In this document: in pieces, positions 11,340 through 24,220 of the stretch
Position numbering within the stretch: the first letter of the stretch is position 1
Layout: every line of letters starts with the position of its first letter
Origin: Ichthyophonus hoferi
Taxonomy: Eukaryota > Opisthokonta > Ichthyosporea > Ichthyophonida > Ichthyophonidae
Direction of reading: 5' to 3'
DNA: 64,000 nucleotides
NCBI GenBank assembly: GCA_002751075.1
Contig: NAOQ01000058.1
Coordinates: 50,885-114,884 of the forward strand
Translations under genes and position numbers: made by a program
Notes under the pieces: generated by a model
The model's database searches: none
What the model saw: the letters and a program-made list of their open reading frames with translations, nothing else
What the model was told of the DNA's origin: nothing

Positions 11340-13060
11340 GTTTATTTTAGAGGCTTACATATGAGGAAAAAGCTAGTTTTTAGCGGTAACAAAGGAATAA
11401 TGTACTCTAGTGTCAAGTTTTGTAAATGTGAAGCATTGCAAGGCAATGTAAGGAAGGTAAGGTAAGCTATGGCGGTTTAATATCATATGTAATGCAATAG
11501 CGCAAGCTCCATTACTGTCTTCGTTATAATAACGTAAAAACCATCATACTCGACTTCACTGCTATAATAATACACAATAATAAAGAATGTAGATTAGCTT
11601 GTGAGATCGCAATCAAGATTAAGTTTGATTAAATACTAATATTTGCAATTAACAAACAATTATTTGGCGATTTGGCTAATCGATCTACAACTTATTTGTG
11701 ATTATTTTATATGAAACATTTATATGGTATTGTTTTGTTTATAGACATATATATGTTCAGTAGTAGACGAGTTGATGTTTGTCCGGCGCACATGTCATTC
11801 TAACTGCGCATCTGGTAGTTCATTTGGCCTTTCTGGTATGGCCTTGATTTTTTCCCGCCGTTGAGGGTTATCATGGCTTGATGATAGAAATATTTAGGTA
11901 CTCCATGTAAAATTCGCTTATGATTAGGTGAATCGCGAGGCAAATTGATTGTAAGAGTAAGCGATATATTCTCTTGTAATTAAATTCCAATGTTTAACTT
12001 TATTAATTAATTACCGGTATAGTTAATACAACTTACTTTTGATTTACGGTCCATTTCTGTATTCAAAATGATTTCTTTAATATTCTCTTTTTTATCCGGA
12101 TGGGGGCTTCCGATTCCTAATTATATATAGATACCAGTAATTTAATTATTTTAAACAATCATCTAGCCAAGAGAATAAAGTGCGTGTATTTTGGTCAGAC
12201 TAAATTTGATTTCCACGAGGTTGTGGCTATGCCAATTATTTTTCCAGGGTATGACTTTATGAATGTGTACCAATAAATTTACACTACAATTAATCAATAA
12301 TTTTAAATAATAGAAAATAAATATATATAATAATTTATAGGTATTTATTTATGTGGTTTATTTACTAAGCTGCATAAATTGGACCACGTGGTTTACGTGG
12401 TTTACGTGCATTACACAGTGGCGTAGTGGAGACCAATAGCAGCTTTCAATCTTGAAGTTTTGAAGATTAGAGGATAAAAAATGAGCAACACTACTCCCAA
12501 ACAAAAAGAGAGAAATAATAATACATTTTTAGTATTATTTATCAATAAATCAACCTTTTCGGTGACATTTTTATTTAACTAAATAATTTTTATATAATAT
12601 ATCATAGAATCAAATGATTTTAAAATAACAGCTAAGAGAAATAAGCCGCCTGGTTACCAACACAAATACAATGGAGCCACAGGTTAGTTTAAAGTCGTTT
12701 TGAAACAAGCTTAAATCTAGGTTCATGATCTCATAGCTACAATAGCCTTTTTGTATTGGTAGAGGTATCCTAAAAATAGATATGATAAATTCAGGAGCAC
12801 CTATCAAACACCACTATTACTTCCAAACACCAATTTACTATACTACAATATCATATATAAAACTACACATTACTGCAACATCATGAATATAATGGAATAT
12901 GCGCCAATAATGATTAAATGGAATTCTCTATCACAACAATAGATGGTTTAAAAACTGACGTAGTTTTGCAGCATAACCAGAGGAACTGTATCACTACCAC
13001 AGTGTGTAAAGTTGCTTTTATTTCGCATATTTGATTTTTTCATTTATTCACTGTGGGACC
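11340..13060. promoter_or_regulatory. Shared upstream region of SLC25A38 (minus) and the zinc transporter (plus)
   Basis: These 1.72 kb separate two divergent start codons. No exon was recognised. The only ordered motif I can point to is a triple ACGTG array at 12386-12412. The remainder is AT-rich, with no simple repeat of note. Confidence 0.5.
12386..12412. promoter_or_regulatory. Three ACGTG motifs on a 9-bp repeat
   Basis: ACGTGGTTT, ACGTGGTTT and ACGTGCATT follow one another exactly; the first lies inside a CACGTG palindrome (12385-12390). CACGTG is the core of bHLH-type sites (MYC/USF/TFE) and ACGTG the core of hypoxia and bZIP sites. The array is about 650 bp upstream of the zinc transporter ATG and 1.05 kb upstream of SLC25A38. 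A regulatory role is inference. Confidence 0.4.
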
Positions 13061-16000
13061 ATGGACTCAACGACGCGACATGAGGAAACTGAGCCTCTTA
13101 TAACTAATAGGACACAAAGCCGGATTAGGAAGCTGAGTGAGACTTATGTATTAGATGTAGAGGCGGTGGGAAAGACTCGTGAGGGTGTAAGGTAGGTAAT
13201 TATTCCCATGTTTTAGTCTATTGACATGGATGTTATGTAGCTAATTATTTATAATATTGCGCATAAGTTTTCTTTATAGTATATCATTATATTTTATTAT
13301 TAATTATATTTTATATAGATATTTACTTTACGGAATACAGGTTGTCTAGGTTAATAATACCTACATAACATAAAAATCAAGTACATATGATGTTTAGTAG
13401 AGTAATTGTTAGTGGAGCATTAATATTATGTTGGTCTGCAGTCCCGAGACAGAGCAACGCAAAAGAGCACAAAGACAGTTAATAATAGCCAGTATTGTAT
13501 GTGTTCTGTTTATGATTGCAGAGGTGATTGGTAAGCCATGTTCTGCATGTGATTGGTTGTGGTTGTTGTTGGTTGGATGAAGCAGGGAAATTATTACTGT
13601 CTCACTGCCATCTGTGTTTTTTTATAGATGTACCACATCAATCTTCTTTTTCTTTTTTCTCCCTTCACTATTGTACAGTTTATCCTATGTATATACACAC
13701 TGTTATATATACACTTCTTTCTTGCATATTCATTCTCTTTATATACATATAAATACGAACTCTTCGACGTATCAGTCACCTTTCTTTAACTTTCCCTTTC
13801 TGCACCCCCCCCCACCCCCCACCCCACCCCTTTCCACAGGTGGCTATATCTCCGGTAGTTTAGCTATTATGACTGATGCAGCCCACATGTTAAGTGACTT
13901 TGCCAGTTTCCTGATTAGTTTATTTGCCCTATGGATAGCAGGTCGCCCTGCCTCCAAGACCATGTCCTTTGGCTACTCCAGGGCAGGTATTGTCTTTTAT
14001 ATCTTATGTAGTATTGGCTTAAGCCTTTCGTAAAAAGTTAAAATGGGTGTTGGTTGGATAGATATCATGCATAGATATTAGCTGAGGAATATATGGTATG
14101 CGGGTGTGGGCTTGTATTTATTTGGACATAATCCATACCCATTTTTAGGATTAGTATATTAGGATATTAAATCTAACGGGTATATGTAGTTTTCTAATTT
14201 AACATGTTTTTGTCGAGTTTAATACGCGTGCTCCCTTTTCTTATTGGTGAATGGCGTTATATATACTTTATAATTGGAATATATCATGTATAGATGGGTG
14301 GTGGATGCTGCTATAAGTAATATGCAGCTAATTATAGATGGAGTGATTAGGGAATAGTAGTCTTATGTCACATATAAATAGCCAGGTCTTGTTTTTCTTC
14401 ATCTTTATACGTTCTGATACGTGCAATTGCATTCACATAACGTAATATAATATTGTATAATATAGCATATCAGATTATGCCAGACCATATCATATCCTAC
14501 CCTACCCTATTCTAACCTACTAACCTCTGTCTCTACGCACAGAGATCCTTGGGGCTATCATGTCGGTGTTTATGATCTGGGTACTAACAGGAGTGCTAAT
14601 ATATGAGGCTGTGCAACGGACTATCCACCCTGAACCGGTGGATGGCAAGATTATGTTTATTACTGCCTGTCTAGGCCTGGGCGCTAATATTATGTATGTA
14701 TGTATGTAGGATTATATATATATATATATAATAGAGTAGTGTATAGTATAACATAGTATAGTATATATGTTTTCTACGTGTATCTACCAAGAAAAATATC
14801 AATAACGTTATCTTTGTATGCATAGAAAATCCACCCAATATTCATAGTTACATAAAGATAGGCATATAATTGTATGTATTTATTTTTGCAAACGTTTATA
14901 TTGTTTTACTGTTAAAATTATAAAAGCTATGAATGCACCTATGAGAGATAATGATTAGATTTATGCAAGCAATGGTACATTGGTTTGTTTTCAATATATC
15001 ATCATATTAACCGGTGTGAATCAACCAATAGGGGTATATATGTTCTATTTTGAATGTATCTACCTATTATCACTGTGTTTTAATTGCATTCACCACTCTA
15101 TCATCTCTATCTTTTTAACATGTAATTGCAATATATATCCACATAGTATGTATACTATGTAGTTGCAACAGCTCTCTCATATTATACTACTAACAATACA
15201 TATATCTCTGCTCATCTACCCCACCCTTTATTTCTTATTATAAAACTTATTACATCTTGTTATCTCTCTTATATACTCTGTTATTCGCTTGTTTTTTATT
15301 TAGTTTGCGCTTATTACATACTTTTAACCTTGCATAATCTGGTAATATTGACACCTATACCTACATATACATATACACATACACACCCACCCACCTATAG
15401 TATGGCCCTCACCCTAGGACACAATCACGGTCATGGTGGAGTCGGACATGGTCACTCTCACGGGGGAGAGGTGGCTCCCAGGAAAGTTGAATACCTCGAT
15501 GATGAGGAGGATGATAAGAAGGATAACCATTCCCACAGTCACGGAGGAGGTGAGCATCATGACCATGCACATAAAGAAAGTGAGCATCATGACCATGCAC
15601 ATGAAGAAAGTGGCCATCACGACCATGCACATGAAGGATATGATGCGGTGCAAGTGACCCATGATAATGGCCATAGTAAGCCAAGAAAGGGAAGAAAAAG
15701 CAAGAAAGGGAGCGAGGGTCATGGTCATGCTCATGGGGGTAATGTTAACGTCAGGGCTGCCTTCATACACGTCATTGGTGATATGGTTCAGAGTGTGGTA
15801 AGTTAGGTGGGATGATGTGTGTGATGGGATATAGTAGAATATAAGTAGGGTATAATTGGACATAATGGTATATCACGAAGACGTGATTAACTAGATGGAG
15901 AGGTAACTAGAATATATGATGGTATTATACATATTTATGAGTGCCTATATGTATAGAATAGAATAGTGAAAGAAGGATGAGAGATCTCAATAGAAACATA

Positions 16001-17946
16001 AAGCAAATCTAGAATAGTAACTACATAAGATAATATTACCCCCTATATCTCTACATATTAATTAATTGGCATATTACCTTTATTGATACATAATTGGCCA
16101 GTAATTCATACTTAGAAAGTTTGTTTTTATTAATTTATTGACCCATTGCTTCCCAGTAGAAACAGCATAGAATCATATAATAGAGGCTATATATGTATAT
16201 TTTATAGTTAACTGTTAACTGTGTGTGTAATTATTTGCAGTTGTGTATGTTTTGTATTAAGACAAAGTTTCCATAACTATAGTATTGTATATGGTATTTG
16301 TTATGTGTTATATGCGCTTCAGATAGTTAACCAGTTGCCTTGGTGTGTGATTATTCATATTTCAGCATATTTATACCGAAGCAAAACACCTATAACCATA
16401 TTATCATATATATAAAAGTATAAATATATTTTATTGTTTTTAGAAAAGTTTTGACTGATGGATGGGTTTTAACAGGGTGTGATTATTGCTGCTATCATCA
16501 TTTGGATTCGTCCAGACCTCACCATTGTCGATCCTATCTGTACATTCCTTTTCTCCGTTCTTGTTTTATTTACCACTTTCACCCTGTTGAAGGTATGATA
16601 CCTACTCTCTGGTCTCGTGTTTTATCACATCTTTCATCGTCTAGGTTATTACTTATTTTAATGGTTATTTTTTATTTTATTTTAATACCTATTGTATTTT
16701 CTATCTCATCATATCTAACCATAAATTTTACATTTCTTCTTAATCATTTGTTTACACCATACCATCTATGTCATTTCATATTGGCGCATGTATATGCCAT
16801 ATACACAACATGCAGACACGCCTATATATGCACTTACCTACCTAACCTCTTACATCATGTCCCTCTCCACACAGGACACTCTCAATGTATTAATGGAAGG
16901 GACCCCGGAGGGAGTAGATCCTGTGGCCCTTACCAAGGATCTAGAGGCCATTCCAGGCGTCACCAAGGCCCATGACCTTCATATATGGTCTATTACTGTT
17001 GGTAGGTTAGGGTGCAAGGGATAGTACGGTGTGGGATAGAGAATGTATGGAGGCATTGATATGGGGTGATATACTATTGTTACACTATTATGCAGTTCTA
17101 TGATTATGATACACTAATCCTATCAACGCACAATTTTAACAACATACATGCTAAGCAGTACATGCATACTATGATAGTTTTATTATTCCTATAATCAATA
17201 CACACTGACCTTCCCACTTTGGCTTAACAGGAAAACCTGCCTCATCTATCCATCTGACTATCTCCAGTGAGCATGCTGATAAAGCGGTATGTTGGGATGT
17301 GGTTGATTTATGTTGATATTATCTTATATATATACTCTAGGTAAAGTTTATGTAGCTGTGGCTATGTCATCAAAGATTAACCGTAGATACTTCTTATTAG
17401 GGTTATATGTTTGCCCTCCTCTTACCTACTTATCCAATGAGAGTGGTGTATAATTATAATTGTTGTAGTGGGACCAATAAAATCATTTAATAAGAACATA
17501 AGATTAAGCATTATAGCCAATCTATTGCATGCATTATATACTTAAATTGTCTTATGTTATTACACGCTAGTTATTATATAACCCTGTTTATATCCACTTA
17601 ATCACTGCTGTCTGCCCACGATAGTTAAAAATCAGTAAGAATACTTAAAAATTTGAAACTATCATGCAATATCGTACAGCATTGGGAGATTCAATTTACA
17701 GAGGGCGACCGTAAATAGAATAAGCACCACACCTCACATAGTATACTACTCATTGAATTATAAAAGGCCATTTAACTAACCAATGTGTATTCATTATAGA
17801 GCATATTGTTGATGGCACAGCAGTTGGTTTGTGGCAAGTATGGTATACATCATACTACTATCCAATTAGAAGAGGACGATCAGGAAAGTCACTGCATGGG
17901 AATGGATGCGTGCAACAATATTTGCCCTACCGGAAGATCTAGTTAA
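13061..17946 (+). CDS. Zinc transporter of the SLC30 (ZnT2/3/4/8-like) family
   Basis: Nine plus-strand exons: 13061-13191, 13442-13530, 13840-13986, 14543-14693, 15401-15797, 16476-16592, 16875-17001, 17231-17286 and 17800-17946. Phases agree throughout and give 453 residues. Six membrane spans of a cation diffusion facilitator are apparent. The Zn2+ site is visible as HMLSD (H89, D93) in the second span and HVIGD (H296, D300) in the fifth, the HD-HD set of zinc-selective ZnTs. Between spans 4 and 5 lies a long His-rich loop (about residues 176-290) with three tandem 10-residue units. The C-terminal domain has LMEGTPEGVD and HDLHIWSITVG, typical of ZnT2/3/4/8. The family exchanges protons for Zn2+ into vesicles or out of the cytosol. 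The donor at exon 4 lies in a GTAT repeat; AT|GTATGT restores the family NIIM motif. I cannot say which vertebrate paralogue it matches best. Confidence 0.93.
15552..15641 (+). repeat. Three 30-bp repeats coding a His-rich decapeptide in ZnT exon 5
   Basis: GAGCATCATGACCATGCACA starts at 15552 and 15582, and a GGC variant starts at 15612. The units encode EHHDHAHKES, EHHDHAHEES and GHHDHAHEGY inside the cytosolic loop of the zinc transporter. Both the DNA period (30 bp) and the peptide are conserved, so this is a recent in-frame expansion. Confidence 0.9.
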
Positions 17947-18071
17947 ATCTTATGATGGCAGTTTATTTGTTCTTTATTATGTGTTATATTATGAGTATAT
18001 ATGTACGCATAATGTATACGTATATACATATACTAGGATGTCTTGTGTGATTAGATTATAAATAGATTGTG

Positions 18072-18077
18072 AATAAA
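18072..18077 (+). terminator. Probable polyadenylation signal of the zinc transporter
   Basis: AATAAA lies 126 bp past the stop codon on the coding strand. Confidence 0.45.
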
Positions 18078-18251
18078 CTGGCCGTAGGATTGCAACCATA
18101 GTGTAATATAATATCTTATATTATGTTGCGATGTAATTGAAGCCATGACTATAGAATCACAAAATATAATAAACTTTACTATGTGGTTGCTATGCAAATA
18201 AACGGACTAGGAAATTACAACAATGGTGTTGTGTTGTAACTCGACATTTCT

Positions 18252-18368
18252 CTACCTATCTATTTGCTGTAATATATATATATATATTATTACAAAGTTA
18301 TTTGTTTTACACCCACCACAGTAAAAAAATACTATTTTTTGTAAGCCTCCAGCAGGAAAAGTAGAAGC
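18252..18368 (-). repeat. Dispersed ~117-bp repeat, copy 2
   Basis: On the minus strand it reads CTACTTTTCCTGCTGG, ATAGTATTTTTTTACTGTGG, GTGTAAAACAAATAACTTTG, then a TA-rich run, ATTACAGCAAATAGATAGG and TAG. It differs from the other copies mainly by an expanded TA run where they have ATGTATATATGTTA. Confidence 0.8.
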
Positions 18369-18491
18369 TAAATAGGTTAATCTAGTTCTAAAATGCAAGC
18401 TAATAAGATAGTGTCATAGTTAGATGGATGATATGACTGGTTATAATATCATTGGCTGTTATATAAAACAATATAATGATATATTATTATA

Positions 18492-18716
18492 CAGGGGATA
18501 TTATACAATGGCTCCCGAAAATAACTCGGTAAATCCCGAAAATAAATAGAAATTTTGAATATAGAAATCATACGTAAAAAAAAACGAAATAGAATAATAA
18601 AGAAGTGAAAAGAAATTTGTACTTTTTTACATACATTTCTTATCATTTTTTTTGAAGAAAATTGTTATTCAAAAAAAAAAAAAAAAAAACTGCCCATTTA
18701 TTTCCAAGAACCCCTG
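18492..18716. mobile_element. Candidate short inverted-terminal-repeat element (MITE-like)
   Basis: CAGGGG at 18492-18497 and CCCCTG at 18711-18716 form a 6-bp perfect inverted end around 225 bp of noncoding AT-rich sequence. CAGGG-type ends are common in hAT-superfamily elements. The flanking 8-mers (TTATTATA left, TAATATTA right) agree at only 5 of 8 positions, so no clean target duplication is seen, although a TA lies directly outside each end. It could be chance. Confidence 0.3.
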
Positions 18717-19525
18717 TAATATTAATATATTCTGTGGTTTATGTCAATCACCTGTGCTTATATAGGAGTATAACAATAATATGGTATATTATGTGATTAG
18801 AATCCTAATAAATTGTAACTACCGAGATTACAACATGTTGTAATGATATAATATATCTGATTGGTGCCTACTTCAACCTGGTTAGTTATAACTTCTCTCA
18901 TTTGGGATAGCAGCCACAATTATAAGCGGAGAATTAAATAAAGACAACAGCTCAATTCAGTTTAACTGTATAAACTAAGAAAAGGATCATATCATAGAAT
19001 TCTAATATAGTTTCTAATATATAATACTATATATAGATGGCTTGATGGTCGGGCTATTAATTAATTAAACAAACGTCATTGATAGCTTATTATCACGCAA
19101 TCAATTAGTTTATACGATAGTTATATATATATTGAGAGTGGGTGCCTAAAAACATTAATATTCTAATAGGATAAATACTATTTTCTGTTTTCATCGCGTT
19201 ATAAAGCACCTGATATTGAGTGGTGCTATCAGTTATTAAATATTAGTTGCTTAATATACCAATTAGAAGGCTGTATTATACATATACATTGTGACAGCCA
19301 ACATATTCACTTGAGTAGAAGTCATTTAATTTTATTTCTGCTGATCTTTTGAATCCTGGCTATATACCACAGTAGGTAAATTTACTCTTTTCTTAGGCCA
19401 TTTAAACTAGCCAATTAAGAGTCTATAATAAAATCTAACTTCAGTTGATCCCATAAGATAACCAATAAGGTCATCTGTATGTCCACAAATTAAAGGAAGT
19501 AACACAACCCCTATTAGCCAATCAA

Positions 19526-22500
19526 TTAGGCGAACAGGCCAGCAAACACCTTTTTCTCTCTATCTAATTGGGCCTTCAACTGCTTAGTAGCAAAAAGGAG
19601 TTCTTTCTTTGCTGCAGCGTTGGTGGGGTCTATTTCGATCACACGCTGAAGAGAGAGAGAAAGTGTTAGAAACAGTCATAACTTTACTGTACATGCATAC
19701 CTTACAATATACTATTAAAGATATATTGCTGAGTAATAATATTACCGTATATATATATATATATATATACATGTGCTAAATAAGTTAGATAGGGGGGTGG
19801 CCAAGTATACTAGTATCTCTGCCTTTAAACAGCACTGTCTTTGCTGAGATAAAAGCTACTATACTATTATCCTATCATAAAGAATAAGGTATAAGGCTAT
19901 ATGAACAGTATGATTATGTTATATATCAGAATGTACAATACAATGCAATGGTAGTACTGGTCAGTTTTATCAGCTCTATCTTACCTGTAGGATTACCTTG
20001 GCCTCCTCCATCTTCTTGGTGGCGCTGGAGGGAGTGAATATGATTGAGTATAAACTATTATTTAAAATTTTAAAATGCCTATCATTTTTTACTAGTTAAT
20101 CTTGTAGATATAAATAGTGTGCAATGGTTAATATGTTTTTACGTACAAGTATGGAAAAAAAATACTAGGGTGTTACGGATAAAACAACTAGATATAGAGG
20201 TAGGTAGATAGGTAGATAAGTAAATAAGTAGACATAGATGGGAAGAGATAGATAGATGGGTGGATGGTGAATGGTACGTACTTTAAGGCACACCCCTTCC
20301 TGTATAGAGCCTTGACGTTGTTTTCATGCGTCTTAAGAATCNNNNNNNNNNNNNNNNNNNNNNNNNNNNNNNNNNNNNNNNNNNNNNNNNNNNNNNNNNN
20401 NNNNNNNNNNNNNNNNNNNNNNNNNNNNNNNNNNNNNNNNNNNNNNNNNNNNNNNNNNNNNNNNNNNNNNNNNNNNNNNNNNNNNNNNNNNNNNNNNNNN
20501 NNNNNNNNNNNNNNNNNNNNNNNNNNNNNNNNNNNNNNNNNNNNNNNNNNNNNNNNNNNNNNNNNNNNNNNNNNNNNNNNNNNNNNNNNNNNNNNNNNNN
20601 NNNNNNNNNNNNNNNNNNNNNNNNNNNNNNNNNNNNNNNNNNNNNNNNNNNNNNNNNNNNNNNNNNNNNNNNNNNNNNNNNNNNNNNNNNNNNNNNNNNN
20701 NNNNNNNNNNNNNNNNNNNNNNNNNNNNNNNNNNNNNNNNNNNNNNNNNNNNNNNNNNNNNNNNNNNNNNNNNNNNNNNNNNNNNNNNNNNNNNNNNNNN
20801 NNNNNNNNNNNNNNNNNNNNNNNNNNNNNNNNNNNNNNNNNNNNNNNNNNNNNNNNNNNNNNNNNNNNNNNNNNNNNNNNNNNNNNNNNNNNNNNNNNNN
20901 NNNNNNNNNNNNNNNNNNNNNNNNNNNNNNNNNNNNNNNNNNNNNNNNNNNNNNNNNNNNNNNNNNNNNNNNNNNNNNNNNNNNNNNNNNNNNNNNNATA
21001 GATAGATGGGTGGATGGTGAATGGTACGTACTTTAAGGCACACCCCTTCCTGTATAGAGCCTTGACGTTGTTTTCATGCGTCTTAAGAATCTTGTCGCAG
21101 ACTTCAATGCACTATGTATATGTATGTATATATATTATTAAAGGTATAATACTATTTAAATCCAAGTATACAAATCAAAATTGGCTTAATTTTACTTAGT
21201 AATTCAGCGATTAAAATTACAACATTACATACTAGAATATAATAACAAAGACACTGTAGCAACCTATATATCCTATTCTTACCCATGTATACAATATATA
21301 TCTTATAATTACCTGTTGATATTTCTTTAACTTAAGAGTGCAGGCAGCTACGTTAAGGCGAGCAGCCAATAGCAATGCATTCTTCTGATCTTTTTCCTCT
21401 GGCTTATCGAACCCTGTCTCGGTCTATATTTAGATATGATGTTAGCTAACATCACGTACCATATTAGGCCAATGGATATATATAAGATGCTTAGAGCTAG
21501 ATGTTTAATGTGATGGAAAGAAATTATGCAGTTAATTATGTTAGGAAGGTGGGGAGGGGAAAGGGGTAAAAAGCGCTTATTGGTCTAAGTACCAAAATGG
21601 GGATCTAATCTCAAGGTATTTGATCAATACATTTCCAATGATATCTGTGATATTATCTGCATAATCAAATATGCTTAGCTCGTAAACTTATATTGAAAAA
21701 TCTCCTAATTTTGATTCATTGCAATGCTTAGCAAAAAGTTCAAGTTAACCAATAAGGAGCCACCAATCTTTCCAATTGACTGTACCGTCTAATGGAAACT
21801 CTTTGGTTTACGATAGGCCAATAGATTTTTCACTTTTATACAAGCATTAATAAACAAATATCTATCACATTGTCCTATCCCCAAGCCCAATCTAATTGGT
21901 CCATATAAAATAAAAATGGATTACGATTATGTATGCTGTGAGAAGGAGTATTAATTGGATATATAGTAGAGGGAGGTAAATAATATTAAGAACTTACATC
22001 AACAGTCTTGTCAGACTGTTCGTAGTGCTTCACGGCAGTGGTGTATTTGCCTGTGATTGATAGGACAGAGAAGTTGAGTGTGTATTTAACCTATGGAGTG
22101 AGAACATTGTATTTAAATCTACCTACATACAATCAGTATAGAGTAGTCTAGTTAGCCTGATACTCTATACGCTGTGAATTTTAATATTCCATATATAGCT
22201 AATCCATTCCATATCAATCCCAATACCCACTAAGCTATAAGCTCATACAAGAACTTACACACCATGCAGAGTGCCACCCACCAATCACCCACACTATTAC
22301 TATATATTATTAAACACACTTATATAAGGCTAGACCATTCCGGCATAAAAATATAATACATCCAATTATCTATCCCAATGACTATATAGACCAATCACGT
22401 GGCTTTAATTTTACTAAAGCGGGATTTAATGGCCACGTGCTATCCAATAATATATTCAGCCTAAGCATCATGCAACCTTGTAATGAATAACACTCATTGG

Positions 22501-22607
22501 ATAGATGGGGAGAAGAGTAAAGATAGTGTTGAGACATAAGTGTGTTGGTTGACTAAAGGATATACATTTAAACCTATATGTAGGCATACAATTGCATATA
22601 TATATAT

Positions 22608-22642
<35 letters not shown>

Positions 22643-24183
22643 ATGTGCTATGGGTTATTTACGATAACAACATTGGTATAGCAAGGATAGGAACGTTTAT
22701 GAGTTGTGATTAATATCTACTAAGACAATTTCTAATTTATATTTATCCAGATACACTAATAAAACTGCTGTTCGCAAGAGTGGGCTGATTGATAATTTGT
22801 ATTAAATGCATTGATATTCTTTTTTTCTAATGTGTTTATATATATATACCTACATACAGCATGCACAGCTACCCTTCTTATCCCCTCTCCCCACCTTACC
22901 TTCCTTAAACAGTACGGTACCAGAGGCCTTTAGTTCCTCAGCCTTCTTCAATCTTTCAGCTGTATCCATCTCGTATATCTCCTTCTCTTTCTATAAGGAG
23001 AGAAAGAAAAACCATTGGTAATTGATAGTTTAAACATGGATAAAGAACGGTTTTGTTATAATACAAGTAAAAAAGGTGTAGGTTTCCAGGGCATTAGGAC
23101 TAATATATATATATATACACCAACCCACCTTAAAGTCCACCAAATTAACTACATATGACCTGTCCTCGGTGCTGATAGTCTCTACGTCAGGGTCTTGATG
23201 ACTAGGGGCCACCACAATCTGTGATGTCTCTCCTGTAAAGTCGAGGGTGAGTGTGGGCTACTTGACTGCTAGAGTGGTAGGTGTAACTATGTAAGTATGT
23301 GTATGTGTATGTATGAGTAAATGTGCAAGTAGGTATGTACGTATGTATGGCTGGATGTATATATATATGCATTATAGTATGTATGATAGTATAGGGTAGT
23401 GTAGTGTATGTATATATATATGTATATCCTCTTTAACTCTCCCTGCATACCCCTCTATCTCTTAACCTACCCTTATGCATCATTAAGATGGCAGCCTCAA
23501 CCCCTTCAGGTAGCTGACCACAACATAACTGTACGCTCTTTGGCTGAGTCTCTCCCAAGGTCTCTCCCTCACTCACTGCTACTGTAACTGTGGCAAACTG
23601 CAGGGGGAAAGGATAGGTGGGTTAGGAAGAGAAGTAAAAGTAGCATAGGTAACATAAGTATTACAAGTAATACAAGTGAAAAAACACAATACAAGTAACA
23701 TAGATAGTATAAGTAATATAATTATCCTTCCTAGGCAAGAGAAATCATTGGCAGTGGCGGCACTCTACTTGCCTTATTAGGAGTGGTGTAGCCCTCCCCA
23801 TCCATCAGTTTAATCTTTTTAATTCCACTATCTCCCACCTTAGTGACCTCCTTCCATGAGTGGAGCTCTACCTGTTATACCATGCCCTCTGATTGGTTAG
23901 CAATGGTCGACAGGATTAATGATATCCTAGACAGACTCTTGACTGATTGGTACACTTAACTATGCTAATTACACTATATACCAAGTCATATGATTGGTTT
24001 GTCTTGTCTAATAGAATTATTGCCTGATAATTAATGATCAGTTGAAGATTGCCTGGGTAGACTATTGGTGCATTAACCCATGTTAATTAGACTAAAAATA
24101 GACTGTATATAACAACATGACGCCATAGCATTGGATAATAGTCATGCCACATATGACTCAAGATAAACTCAAAAATTATATGC

Positions 24184-24220
<37 letters not shown>

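Larger units (their letters stand above)
17947..19525. other. Convergent intergenic region between ZnT and FKBP genes
   Basis: This region joins the 3' ends of the zinc transporter (plus) and the FKBP gene (minus). It holds a polyadenylation signal, copy 2 of the dispersed ~117-bp repeat, and a candidate inverted-repeat element at 18492-18716 with an A-run at about 18671-18689. No further gene is seen. Confidence 0.6.

Noticed and set aside
13528-13779. Frames spanning ZnT intron 2
   Set aside because: They run through a pyrimidine-rich intron between two well-supported exons.
15409-15863. Antisense and out-of-frame frames in the His-rich ZnT exon
   Set aside because: Shadows of the repeated CATGAC/CACGG codons; the sense frame is fixed by splice phase and the ZnT alignment.
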